A stretch of 64,000 bases of DNA, taken from assembly GCF_000143415.4 (NCBI RefSeq), contig NW_003314271.1:325801-389800 (forward strand), in the 5' to 3' direction. This DNA comes from Selaginella moellendorffii (lineage: Eukaryota; Streptophyta; Lycopodiopsida; Selaginellales; Selaginellaceae). Made by a program: the position numbers and the translations under genes. Below, in pieces: positions 22,939 to 34,629 of the stretch. Position 1 is the stretch's first letter, and every line of letters begins with the position of its first letter. The notes under the pieces are model-generated. The model saw only the letters and a program-made list of their open reading frames with translations, had not been told where the DNA came from and searched no databases.

Positions 22939-24884
22939 GTCCAATGTTTTCACAGTTGAGCTTTTGCAACAAGAGTGTCGGGTGAGCAAGCCACTGCGGG
23001 TGTTGAGAAGCTCGCGGATTTAGAAGAAGCTCTAGCAGCCATGGATCGCCTCTTTTTGATCAACTGGTATCGTAGTCACAGCAATGGGAAGCAGGGGTTA
23101 CTCCAACTCTGGAAAAGATACAGGGAGATTATGTGCTGCTTGGCAACAGTTCCAGACGCAGGGGAAAAAAAAGAGAGAAGTTTTATCAAGGCCTTTCCGA
23201 TGTAATTGCCTTGGATGATTGGATGTGCCATCTTGCAAATCATGGATTGTTTTCTTCTCCTCAATCGCTTCTTCCCTCAGATGGACAAGCTTATGGCGGC
23301 TGAGGGTAAGATGAGAACAAGCAATATGTACTTACCCAGATTCTTTAGTGTAGTTAAGGTTACAGGGTGATGCTGCTGGCTACGATCTTGTAGTGGTGGA
23401 TGCCATGCACAAAGAAAATTTTGCAAGTTCTCATGCAAGGCAAATTGTGGGGCAGAGTAGAATCGAATCAGTTCGATGGGGTTTGCTAGGGTGACTGCTG
23501 TCAATGGCCAATACATCATTGGAGTATGCTCTATGACCAATACAGAACAAATTTTCAATTATAATCCTGTGCAGGGAAGGAGGTGAAGTTTGCTCTTTTC
23601 CTCTTTATGATTGTGCAAGAATGACTCATTGTCTTACAGAGAAAAGAGGAGTACAATAATTCATTGTGTTTATGTGGAAGCCAGTATTGTCATGGGAGCT
23701 ATCTTAATCTTGGAGTGGAGATTCACAAGATGTTATCAAGGAGTGGCATCATCCGGTATGTGTTACTTCTGACAAAGTTGGAGCTTGAAGAGATGAGACG
23801 GGGTGTTAGATCTTGCCTACTAAACGGTCAGTTGGAAATATGGCCTGACTGGTATGTTCTAAGGTTTAAACTTGGATGCCAACTCACATTTTTATAGGTG
23901 GAGTTTATGAATCTGGATACTGCCTCCAAGAAGAGGGAAAAAGATGCCAATTTCTCTTATGGAGTTGACACCAAGAACTAGGTTTGAAATTACATCAAAG
24001 GAGACTTTAAGAGTTTGTAACCCATACAGGCCGAGGGTCAAACATTGCTATCATGCTTGACAGGGTAAATGTTCCTTTTTTTTCTTTTTCTATTTTTAAT
24101 TTTCTGTATTCTTCTTTTGGTGATGGAGTTTTCTTCTGCTGGTTTCAAGTGTATCCTACAGCAATTGTTCATAGATTCTTGGGAGGCATCACCACTTTGA
24201 AAAAGTTTGACTATAAGGGACTCATTTCACAACTGTGGAGTGGAGAGAACTTGATTGTGAACAAGCTCCTTAGCTATATGATGACACACATCCTGCTGGA
24301 TAGACTGGCTCAGCAGGTTCAAGAGCATGTGCCAGATGAAAGGGACAATGGGGAAGTCTCCAGGAGCAGACCTGGTTCATATGTACACATATACTTAGTG
24401 CTTCTTTATGTGAATGGTATGTGTTGCTATGGTTAGTGTTCATCATTTCATCACACATATTTTATTGGAGGAATAAGGCACCTTTGAGTCCTCCAGTAGA
24501 AATAAGCTCCCTGGATCTTGGCAAGCATGTCATTCTACCTCTAGGAGCAACTTCCAAGTGCTTAATATGGCTTGGAGGCAGTGTCGATTGTAGTTGTGGA
24601 AGAAAATAGTTCTACAGAAACGCTACAAAGAATCGATTGTAGTTCTCAGATTCTACAGACTTCTAGAGTTCCATCAAATATTGGTGAGAAAAGAGATTTA
24701 CAATCCACACTTCATGATGATGTTCTCTAGACCTCCTTTCAAGGCATCTAGCAAGCTGGCTAGAAATCTGTGTTGGCACTGTAAAAAAGAGTCCTTCCAC
24801 TTTCAGACTAGAAGGAAAACTTTCCCACTCTCAAAATGCAAATTCTTGCACTACATCGTAATGTCAAGTTGTAGTTTTAACTGG
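22939..24884. other. Gene-poor region with short coding-like remnants
   Basis: No complete gene. Coding-like remnants are a frame near 23041-23205 (MDRLFLINWYRSHSNGKQG) and one near 24150-24360 (VHRFLGGITTLKKFDYKGLI, LDRLAQQVQEHVPDE). Neither matches a family I know and neither has a proper start. They may be exons of decayed genes. Confidence 0.35.
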
Positions 24885-25221
24885 CTTTCAATATGCTTAT
24901 GAAAGCATTGGCTTTGTCAATGCTCCTGTCAATTGTGCTAGCAGCGATGGTGAAAATCCAGGGTGCAGCATTGATCACCTGCATCGTCCAGATACCAAAG
25001 TTTCCAGCCCCGGCCGCCACCGCGACGCCCTTCTCCACCGCGTGGTAAGCTCCGATCGCCAACCCATCCAAGCTATACTTCACCGCGGGTCCTCCGATGG
25101 AGACGGATATCACGTCCACTCCATCGCCCACCGCGGCGTCATACCCCGCGAGGATGTCCGATTCTTCGCAGCCAATCCCCCAGCAAACCTTGTAGATGGC
25201 GAGGCGTGCGAGAGGCACGCC
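24885..25221 (-). pseudogene. Subtilisin-like protease (plant subtilase, S8) fragment
   Basis: One open minus-strand stretch of about 110 codons matches the middle of plant subtilases: GVPLARLAIYKVCWGIGC, ESDILAGYDAAVGDGVDVIS, LAIGAYHAVEKGVAVAAGAG and NAAPWIFTIAASTIDR. The AAGN oxyanion-hole block reads GAGN, with the Asn kept. The catalytic Asp, His and Ser blocks all lie outside the matched part and no continuation was found on either side; similarity begins sharply at the GVPLAR codons (25221). A full enzyme has about 750 residues, so this is a single-exon-sized fragment, probably dead. Confidence 0.75.
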
Positions 25222-28200
25222 ATGGTATCCTCCTTATTTAAAGTTGCTATTTTTGGCATTGATGCATTATAATATCCTATAATGCTTGATATGGATGGCT
25301 AGGATCATTGGCAAAACGTTGGCCCCATTTGAATTCTGCCTCTTTGTAGTCTTTAGGGTAAAACCACTGGTTCCCATTATTTCATGCCAAGAACGACAGC
25401 TTTTAGAACGAGCTAAGATGCATTGTTCTTCTTTGAAGATCTATCTACTGTTTTTATTTCCTCATTCCCAATCTGTTGTCGTGGAGATTGATTTGCTATA
25501 GTTTTATTGCTTTCAAAGGTTTTATTGAGTAGCAATATTACATATCTGAATGAAAAGAAGAGAGGAAAAACTGAAAGAAGATGAGTTACAGGTGAAGGAT
25601 AAAAGAAGACAGCAGAGATCTGATGGCCTTTTGCGAGATCTGTCAGCTAATCACATTTTCAAGAAATTGGGGTGAAAATATTTTCCTCAAAAGATTCAAG
25701 AGGATAAGTCTCTTCTTTGTGGCTGAGATCCAGGAACAAACCTTGGAGATTTCTGATGGCCGAACGGTGTCCACACCTTAGACTTGCCTCTCCTAGTGTA
25801 AATTGACTTATCACAAGGAGTGAATCCTGCTTTGAAGTCACTGCCTCTACTGGATGAAACTCAAACATGAGAAGACACTGAAAAGGTAGGCTTGCCAAGT
25901 ACATTGTAGAGGTTGTTTGTAAGTCCCAAATGTTTCTCATCATAGGTCTTTGGAGGACATGCATAAATTTTTATGACCATGAACCAAACCATGAGAACAG
26001 CAGCATTATCAAGAAGAGTTACAGTCCAGCATTTAATTTGCCTCACTTCTGGCACAAGACAATAAAGTTGTTAACAATTCCTCTTCGCTTTTTTTTATAG
26101 ATAAGTTCTGTTTGCAAAGCAATGCAAAGCATTAAGAGCTTGCTGGAAACTATGATTATTTACTAAATTTCCAAGAAGGCATGAGATTCATGCTGATTAC
26201 ATCAAGTAACAATCAGGTAAGCCTTTAGTGTTATTGCTCATGGGTCATGATCTCCCTTATCTTGAGTTTAGAGAAGCCTGCAAGCATCACCAGATTGTGA
26301 GAACTCAGCCAACTATGTATGTCTTTGGAGACTGCCATTATAAGTACTTTTTCTTTAAATTTTATATAATCTGCACTGCTATAGTTTTTGTGAATGACAT
26401 TTTCAAGACCCCAGGTTCCTCCTTTTCCTCCATCTTTCTGAAAATCAATGCAGACAATTTCAAGATTGGCAAGGTGCTGGAATCGATAGTAAAGCTTGCC
26501 ATTGTGTAGCTGCGTGTTCTTCTCCAGGACAATATGTTCTTCTCTAGAAGGTTTTTCATGCTCAAAGGGCGATGCAACGCTTTTGGTGGTAGGCATTCGT
26601 GTATGCAACTAGACAACACACTCTATGTTTGCCACTAGCAATATAACCCATTGTGCTTTAGATTGAAGGCTGCAAAGTAAACTCGTCTTACCAATATGGC
26701 TGCTTGGCCACTTCTCATGGAAAATATATGCTTATGAAAAGTTTTCTTTCCTTACATGTAGTAAAGAATAAAGTATTGTTACTATTGGTGTTTGGGAGTA
26801 GCTAAAGTATTATAAGGTATTGGGAATTTTTTATTTTATTTGGACAATACTCTAAAGCTCTATTCACGGGGTGGTGCAGTTATAGAAACCTAGTAACACT
26901 TGAATTATTGTTTGTCTTTTAAAATTAACAGTTTCTGCCAGGTAAGTCTATAAGATATTCATAATGCCAAAGATATCTGGAAAGATTAGACTTAAAGAAA
27001 TTTTCTCCTTACAATTTTAATTAAAAACTATTCACTCCAGAAAGAGGGAAATTAATTATAGATTAAAATTTAAAAAGAGTTATATATTTTCAAACGAAGA
27101 TACACATTATCATGGATTATGATGTTAGATTGATAAACTTGGTCTCATCTACAATTATACAAAATATCTATTACACATTACCTTCAATCTATCAATTGCC
27201 TATAAAATGTAAGAATACAAGGACATAAGTTTGAAACTTGATATATTCTAAACATTACATATAACTAGTTTATAAATTTGGATAAAAGAGATTTTAAGCT
27301 TGGTTTAAAGTTATAAAAACACTATCTACATGTAAAAAAGCTGATTATATACTTCTTGAATTTATTTAATGATAACTCTTGAAATTGACTCCATATTTAT
27401 TTTCATATTAGATTTAAATTCTAGAATTTAGATTAGCATTTCAAAGGTAGCAATTAGGAGCGAATGGTTCTCCTTGGCAGTGGTAGTGGACTATAAGTCT
27501 CTCTTGGGAGTGATCTCTTCTCTACATGAACACTGTGTGTATGTTATTTTAACAATTATAATGTTGTGCAAGAACTACAAGAAAAAGGTAAAGCTGTAAT
27601 TTAGGCTTTTTTCACTAGGCTCTAAGTGATTTCTAAATCAAAGCATGTGATATTAAGCTATGCTCAGATGAGAGCAAAGTCAATCAATGCTTTTTCATCA
27701 ATTAATCAAAGAAGAATGAGCATTTAGCATGTGGGTGCAGAGTGAAGGCTATAGAGATAACAAATATATGATGGTAAGCTTCTGGGGATTTCATCTCAAT
27801 TGTTCATTAATGGAGAGTAAATCCTATTTCCAGTCCTATGTAGTAAATAATCTTTTAAAACTGTCAATATTTCCTGCTATGGTAGTTGAAGAAGCAACTT
27901 GGTTCTCATCTATTTTGGAGTGCTCTGAATAATTTCATTTGAAGTGCAAAGTTATCTTTCTATATTGGCTGAGGATTTGGATGCTAGATATGACTTTGAT
28001 TTGCTTTCCTTTAAGCACTGACTATTAGTGCCACTTATTCCTTTAATCTAAGGGCTCTATTCTGTTTCTGAGTAATCCATGTAATTGTAAAAGTTTGTCT
28101 TTACTTTTCAAACTGTTTTATAATTTTGTAATAGCTAAATTTGCGGTACTTTAGGCAATGAGAATGTTGGCCAGTGGATTGATTATGCCCTCAGTAGATG

Positions 28201-29244
28201 CAAGAGGAAAAATTCTTGCTTGATCCGTGTGTATAGTGGTGATGGCCAGGAAGAGCTGGCTTTTGGTCCAGGAGATGTAAGAAGATAAGAAAAGTTATTA
28301 ATTCTATTTTGTGAATATAATGCAGCAGCCTGGAGAGTTCAACTTCAAGAGCATGAGCACCGTGACTATCCTATGATGGGAAAATACAACAAAATAGCAA
28401 AATGGTATGCATCCATCCCTCTGCTGGTTTAGTTTCATTAATTTTCACAGGCCAACACTAGGTGAAGATTGTGTGAGGATATAATTGTTGGGACATTAAT
28501 CACAATAACAATAACCCTGGCTTGAAACAGGAGAAGGCTTCTAACTCCTAAGCTACTGTTTTCCATTGCATTGCAGTTAGCATGTAGAGCGATGTATTGA
28601 AGACCATGTATGCTTACTGTGAATAAGTACTTTGTTTATCAAGTTCTTGTATACTTCTTCTTTTTTATTTTCAGGCTAAGGCCAGTGGCACAACTAGAAA
28701 ATGAAAAGCCTTCATGAAAAAGCCACCAAGCATCTTCTATATGAGGTTCATCTTTTATTGTTTTTGTCTCTTCCTTTCAATAGTTTCAGCATGTTAAAAA
28801 CTCAAAAAACCAGGAAGGTGTTGCTACTTTACCTAGTTGTAGAAAAATTTGACTTACATGGCTTTACTGTAGTGAGTCCATCCATCTGCTGCAGCAAGAA
28901 TTCTTGGTGGTGAGAAAAAGAGCTAAGTTTTGTGTAGGTATAGGCTACCATACCATAGGCTCCCAAACTGCATGCAAGTAATAGAATTGTTGCACCACAA
29001 ATTTATGATCACAATGGTGATATTTTGTCATGTAATGGGCGAAGTTTGAGACCTGGAGGATGAGAATGTGTTTTGGACCAAGCCTCCACCACCAGAAGGT
29101 GGCACATTGTGGAAAAGATGAGGAAATACTGTTATAGTTTTAACAGCTTATTTTTAACTAGCAACATTTAATATATCATATAAAACTTTTCTTTCTTAAA
29201 TTAATATTCTAAAATTCATATTAATAGAATATATTATATAATAT

Positions 29245-29247
<3 letters not shown>
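25222..29247. other. Gene-poor AT-rich region
   Basis: About 4 kb with no supportable gene. Short remnants look protein-like, for example near 28150-28290 (NVGQWIDYALSRCKRKNSC), but are isolated. From 26800 to 27450 the sequence is very AT-rich. No terminal repeats or RNA genes recognised. Confidence 0.45.

Positions 29248-29313
<66 letters not shown>
29248..29313. repeat. (TA)33 microsatellite
   Basis: An uninterrupted 66-bp run of alternating T and A, embedded in AT-rich DNA. Such runs extrude cruciforms easily, are unstable in length and are hard to sequence, so the exact length in the genome may differ. Confidence 0.97.
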
Positions 29314-29317
<4 letters not shown>

Positions 29318-30377
29318 TAAACATAATTTTTTATGATAATCCATATTTTTATTTATAATTTTACTTGTGTTTACATCTCAATTCTTATTACATTTTAATA
29401 TAGCCAATTATGTAATTTTAAATATGTCCTCTATTTGTTTCTTTATGTTTTATATCTATTTTCTTGGTTTTATGTAATTTCTCTCTAGATAGCCTCAATC
29501 TAATTCATAATTCACTTATCGTTTTCATTTCATTTTATTCATAGTGAAAATTAAAAACATAACAATCTCATCTTATGATAAAATGACACATTCCTGATCT
29601 TTTTTATGCTTTCCTCACTATCAATTGTTTGATAGTACTCTATCAGCTGCTAAAGTCATGATATGTTAATAATTCACAAGTATTGGTTTAAAGTTTTTGG
29701 TCTTTCTACATAGCATAAAGTAATAATGAGTTTTCTACATTCAAGGCAAGCTTTACTTATCTAGGGATTTGATAATAGTATTGACAAGGAGCATATCTTC
29801 TGAAATTATAATTTTTTAAAAGATTAAGAGTCACAGGTTTAGATTAAGAGACCCCAGCTCATTGTCTTTTATTTGTGACCACAGCTCATCAGGTTTATCT
29901 CTTAGCTGGGTCTGATTCTTAACCAATTCAAGAGGAAGCTTATGATTTTTCCCTTTTTGATTTTACGTTTTGGTGATGGCCAGGGATTTCATGTTGCTGC
30001 CAAACTCCTGTCACTCTAAATATTGCTCTAGAACTCAGGCAATAGCACTTTAGTGATGGATCTCAAGCTAGTTATTATTATTGTTGTGCACTTATAATTA
30101 GATATTTATCAAAGAAATCATTTTTATTTGAAATATGAAAAAGGAAATAGAAAAATAACCTTCCTATAATGTCAAATCCAATAATAAATTTTATATAATC
30201 CCAACTCTGTTCTTATTAGCATACCAAGTCCAACTTCCTCTCACTCTTATGTCACTATTGCTGTTGGAATTGGTGACTTCTCAGATGATTTCTACAACAG
30301 ATTTAAGTTCTTTACTAGATATTAAGATAGAGTTAAGACACTAGTAAGAATAAAATAATGCTTTCGTTTTAGGGTTT
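29314..30377. other. AT-rich spacer upstream of the second PPR gene
   Basis: No gene seen. Its last bases carry a telo-box-like ttttagggttta (30367-30378) whose final A is the first base of the annotated PPR start codon, so this is the 5' leader or promoter of that gene. Confidence 0.5.
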
Positions 30378-33236
30378 ATGCGAGTATGTACGGCTATGGA
30401 GATCCGGGCGCCAGGCGCGGCTCAAGCGCTAGAAATCTACGTGGAGGCGCGAGCAGCGGGCAAAATGCCGACTGCCTCCCAGGTAATCGCGGCATTCAAG
30501 GCGTGCGGCAGCCTCAATCGGCTAGATACTGGCAGGGAAATCCACGCGCAGCTCCTCCAAGAATCTGTGGTGATGATCCATCGAAATACCTGCGTCGCCA
30601 CGACCCTGGTGGATATGTACGCCAAATGCGGCAGCCTTGGGGAGGCGATCCAGATCTTCCAGACGATGCAATGCCGCCGGAGCGTCGTGACTTGGAATTG
30701 TATCATCCTGGGATACGCTCACGCTGGCGACTTCCATCAGGCGCTAGAGCTTTACTCCAGGATGGATTGCCCGCCGAATCACGTAACGTTCTTGGCAGCG
30801 CTCAAGGCTTGCATTGGTGTGGCCGGAGAAGGAGAGAAAGTGAAAAAAGAAGAAGGCGGTGGTGGTGTGGAAAGAATCCAGTGCCTGGAGAAGATTAGAG
30901 CGCTACACAGGGAAGCTACACGGGAGATGGTCTCTGGAATTCACATCTTCGTGGCCAACAGCTTGATCACGGCCTACTCCAAGTGTGGAAGTTTACGGGA
31001 GGCTTTGGATGTTTTCAAAGGAATGAAAGAGCACAGCGTGGTTTCATGGACGGAGATCATCATGGCTTATGCCGGAAATGGAGGAGGAAAGATGGCTCTC
31101 CAACTTTACGATCAAATGCTGGAGCAGGGATTTTTTCCGAGCCGTGTAACTTTGCTGGCGGCTCTCAAGGCTTGCTGCTGCTCCAGTGTGACAGAGGAAG
31201 GGGCTGATAAGAGTTTTTATCTGGAAAGGGGAAAGGCAATTCACTCACGAGCTGCCAGAGATGGACACGACTCGCAAGTTCTCGTCGCGAGCAGCCTGGT
31301 GGACATGTATTTCAAGTGTAGGAGCTTGGTCGATGCTTTCACGGTTTTTGGGAGCATGGTGGATCCGACAGTGGTTTCCTGGAATTGTGTGATTATGGGG
31401 AACGTTCTCAGTGGAGAGGCCGGCCTCGCTTTGGATCTATATGGACAGATGCAAGAGCAAGGCTTTAAACCCGACGCTGCCACCTTTGTAGCGGCTTTGA
31501 AGGCGTGTATCAGCTTAGCAGGGAGAGAACAAGGCAAGCTCGTGAAGACAAAGTGTTTGGCTTTGGGAAGAACAATCCACAGTCAAGCGGCTGCTGCTAG
31601 TTCTGACGGCGAGCTCCACGTTTTTGTGGCAAACGGGCTGATCGACATGTATGCCAAGTGTAGGAGCATGACCGACGCTTGGAAAGTTTTCCAGAGCATG
31701 CCAGTGCGGAGTTTGGTGTCGTGGAACTGCGTCATTTTTGGATTTGCCGAGGCTGGTGATGGCAAGCGAGCGTTGCAGCTCTATCGCCAAATGCAAGACG
31801 AAGGCTGTTCTCCAAACCACGTCTCTTACATCGCTGCGCTCAAGGCTTGCGTGGCTCTGGTAGAGAGTTTGGATCTACAGCCAGCTGAAGACTCGAAGAT
31901 GGTGAAGCTGGAGTGTCTGCAAAGAGTGAAGGCGATCCACGGTCAAGCAGGACGTGATGAGTTGCACGGGCACAGATTTCTCGCAAATGCGATGGTTGCG
32001 GCGTATGCAAAGTGTGGCGGCTTAAAGAACGCTCGGGAGATTTTCGAAAGCTTGGGACGAGACAGGGACCTGGTGACTTGGAACTCGATGATTCTTGGTT
32101 ATGCCGAGAACGGGGATGGAAAAGAAGCCCTGAAGCTCTACGAGCAAATGGAGGACGAAGGCTGTGCTCCAGACGATCTTACCTTCGTAGCTGCTTTGAA
32201 AGCTTGCAGCAGCTTGGTGGACGAAGAAAACCAAGATGCAAGCAACGCAAATCTGCAAGAGAGAGTTGCAGCTATCCGGCGTCGAGCAGCAGCAGGAGGC
32301 CAGGGGCTCAGCGTCTTCGTAGCCAACACTCTGATCGATTTCTACGCGAGATGCCGGCTCATAGCAGAGTCCCGCGAAGTTTTCGAGAGCATGCGTGTTC
32401 GAAGCGTGGTCTCGTGGAACTGCATCATCCTGGGGCTGGCAGAGAATGGTTTGGGCAGGCAGGCACTGAGTTTCTACGCAAGAATGCGCGACGAAAACTT
32501 TGCTCCCGATACTGTCACCTTCATCGCGGCACTCAAGGCCTGTGGTAGCCTCGGGGACATGCAAGCTGGCAGTAAGATCCGGCTGGAGATCGTCAGCGCT
32601 GGGCTCGAGAAGGATGCCGCCGCAGCAAACTCTCTGGTCGACTTCTACGGCAAGTGTGGAAGCATGGGCGAAGCTCTGGAGGCGTTTGAGTCGATGGAGG
32701 AGAAGAGCACAGTCTCGTGGAACGCTCTCATGGATGGCTACAGCCGCCAGGGTGACTACGAGCGCGTTTTCCAGCTCTTTGAGAGGATGCAAGAGCTGCG
32801 CTTCCGGCCAAACGAGACGACGTTCCTCGTCCTTCTCAATGTGTGTTGTCACGCTGGATTGGTGGACACGGGGAAAGAGCTCTTCGAGGCTATGGCGAGC
32901 GGTCACGGCATCTCTCCCGGGTTGAAGCACTACAGCGCCATGGTTGACTTGTTTGGGAGAGCAAATCGCATGGACGAGGCAGTGAGGATGGTGAAGAGCA
33001 TGAGAGTGGAGCCGAATGCCGTGATTTGGATGACGCTGTTGGGGGCTTGTTGCAAGTGGAAAGATGTTTGCGTTGGGGAGTTTGCCTTTACTTCCGCTAT
33101 CAAGGTTTTGGTATCAGCAAGAGATGGAGAGATGTATGCTACAGCCTGTGTCATGATGTCAAACATTTATGCCAATGCTGGGCATTGCTTGCAGAAGAGA
33201 GTAACATTGCAAGGTACAGAAACAATATATGACTGA
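30378..33236 (+). CDS. PLS-type pentatricopeptide repeat protein, single exon
   Basis: Predicted organelle RNA-binding protein, 952 aa without introns. A second in-frame ATG at 30396 (MEIRAPGAAQALEIY) could be the real start, since the first abuts a telo-box. PPR units run through the whole protein: TLVDMYAKCGSLGEAIQIF, NSLITAYSKCGSLREALDVF, SSLVDMYFKCRSLVDAFTVF, NGLIDMYAKCRSMTDAWKVF, NSLVDFYGKCGSMGEALEAF, with matching SWNCIILGYAHAG-type motifs. The end LLGACCKWKDVCVGEFAFTS leads into an E1-like motif (MMSNIYANAGH), then stops at ETIYD. The E2 and DYW regions are missing, as in its paralogue at 13.5-15.9 kb. It lies alone between AT-rich spacers. Confidence 0.92.
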   Translation: MRVCTAMEIRAPGAAQALEIYVEARAAGKMPTASQVIAAFKACGSLNRLDTGREIHAQLLQESVVMIHRNTCVATTLVDMYAKCGSLGEAIQIFQTMQCRRSVVTWNCIILGYAHAGDFHQALELYSRMDCPPNHVTFLAALKACIGVAGEGEKVKKEEGGGGVERIQCLEKIRALHREATREMVSGIHIFVANSLITAYSKCGSLREALDVFKGMKEHSVVSWTEIIMAYAGNGGGKMALQLYDQMLEQGFFPSRVTLLAALKACCCSSVTEEGADKSFYLERGKAIHSRAARDGHDSQVLVASSLVDMYFKCRSLVDAFTVFGSMVDPTVVSWNCVIMGNVLSGEAGLALDLYGQMQEQGFKPDAATFVAALKACISLAGREQGKLVKTKCLALGRTIHSQAAAASSDGELHVFVANGLIDMYAKCRSMTDAWKVFQSMPVRSLVSWNCVIFGFAEAGDGKRALQLYRQMQDEGCSPNHVSYIAALKACVALVESLDLQPAEDSKMVKLECLQRVKAIHGQAGRDELHGHRFLANAMVAAYAKCGGLKNAREIFESLGRDRDLVTWNSMILGYAENGDGKEALKLYEQMEDEGCAPDDLTFVAALKACSSLVDEENQDASNANLQERVAAIRRRAAAGGQGLSVFVANTLIDFYARCRLIAESREVFESMRVRSVVSWNCIILGLAENGLGRQALSFYARMRDENFAPDTVTFIAALKACGSLGDMQAGSKIRLEIVSAGLEKDAAAANSLVDFYGKCGSMGEALEAFESMEEKSTVSWNALMDGYSRQGDYERVFQLFERMQELRFRPNETTFLVLLNVCCHAGLVDTGKELFEAMASGHGISPGLKHYSAMVDLFGRANRMDEAVRMVKSMRVEPNAVIWMTLLGACCKWKDVCVGEFAFTSAIKVLVSARDGEMYATACVMMSNIYANAGHCLQKRVTLQGTETIYD

Positions 33237-34341
33237 ATGAATATGTTGAGGAGGCATAAAAGTTTTTAAAGAGGCATCTTATCTGGCTGTCGATAGTCCC
33301 AATCCTATTCAAAGTGAGAAAAGATGAGAGACACTTAATCTTGATTCTTTGCTCAATTAAACTATAATGTATAACATTAAAAAATTGAAAACTTTAAATA
33401 GAAAAATTAATTCTTTATTTCCAGATTGTATTGTAGTAAAAAATATGCTTTATTATATTATAATTATCTTCATTAAAAAATGTCAATCAGAATGTACTTA
33501 ATTAATTAACTAAAATATAAAAATCTTTATATATGGAAATAAATATTGAAATATAGAATACTTTTATTTACTTTGTATTTTAATTAATAATTTATTCGTA
33601 ATATGGATTTTGAGTTTTTTTATTATCTTTTTAATATCACTGTTTTTTGGTTTTTGTTCAAGTAAGTATCTTTTAATAATATTTTAGCACAAAATAAATA
33701 TTTATATATAGTGAATTATGTACCAGCATGGAGTTATTATGGTGAGCCAGGATGTTGCATAAAAGATTTTTTTTTATATATTGTGAACAATGTTGTGAAT
33801 AATCAATTTAATTTAAAAGCCACTTTCTCCTAGATAAATTCGTATATAATAAACTTAACCCCCACATATCTATAACTTAGTTTAGTATTGGTTTATAATT
33901 AAAAAAAGAAAATAAACTTTAAAGTTTTATAAATATAGGAATGATAAAATTACACTTTATACTATTACTATGGTTTCAAAGTGTTACAAAGAACATTAAT
34001 ACCATAGTTTTTTATTATATTATTTTTAATATTTTATTATAAATTTAAAGGTTTTACTTATTTTATTCTCTTTAAGTAGTATATTTTTTATTTTTATAAA
34101 TAATCATAAATGTGTTTATCATGATTTTTTTACCATTGGGTAATGTATTACTAAAGTATATTTCAATTAACATTTTATTGGTAAACTGTATATATTTATA
34201 GTTAAATTAGAATTTTTAATTATAATGTTTTAAAAATTATTCAAATCAATAATATTTAATAATCTTCCTTAAAATATAAATTAAATAATTGGAAATAATG
34301 GATGACAAAATTATAGTCTTCCTTAACTTATACACTAGTAT
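33237..34341. other. Very AT-rich spacer
   Basis: About 1.1 kb of AT-rich sequence with no open frame of note, ending at the left LTR of the retrotransposon. The five bases before the LTR (agtat, 34337-34341) are the left copy of the likely target-site duplication. Confidence 0.6.
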
Positions 34342-34517
34342 TGTGAGTGCTTGGAATATGGAAAGGGAATATAGAAAATGTATATATCAATTAGCCCAAA
34401 AACCCTAGCTTATATACAGAAGCGATTGGTTCGGATTGAAACCAATCCGACGGCTACCAAAATCCCACTATGCTAATATTAATATACGGCATTGTAGCCG
34501 TACACTTGGCCCTCACA
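34342..34517 (-). repeat. LTR, 3' with respect to the element
   Basis: 176 bp, termini TGTGAG and CTCACA forming a 6-bp inverted repeat. Contains gcttatata (a possible TATA element) and a short hairpin made of tcggattg, aaac and caatccga. Confidence 0.93.
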
Positions 34518-34629
34518 TCGGAATAATGGAAGGCCGTCAGGGTTCTTTTGTAGACGGGCTGGGATCTGGAGGAACATCAGGAGGAGGCATCGGTGGATCT
34601 GTAGATGGTATTAATTACTCTTGGTCCCT

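Noticed and set aside
26231-26608. 125-codon minus-strand ORF
   Set aside because: No family resemblance and an overlapping competing frame of similar length; likely chance.
29248-29313. (TA)n considered as a matrix-attachment or replication origin signal
   Set aside because: The run alone is not evidence of function; recorded only as a microsatellite.
32022-32930. 302-codon minus-strand ORF
   Set aside because: Antisense of the GC-rich PPR gene; composition is that of a reversed coding strand.
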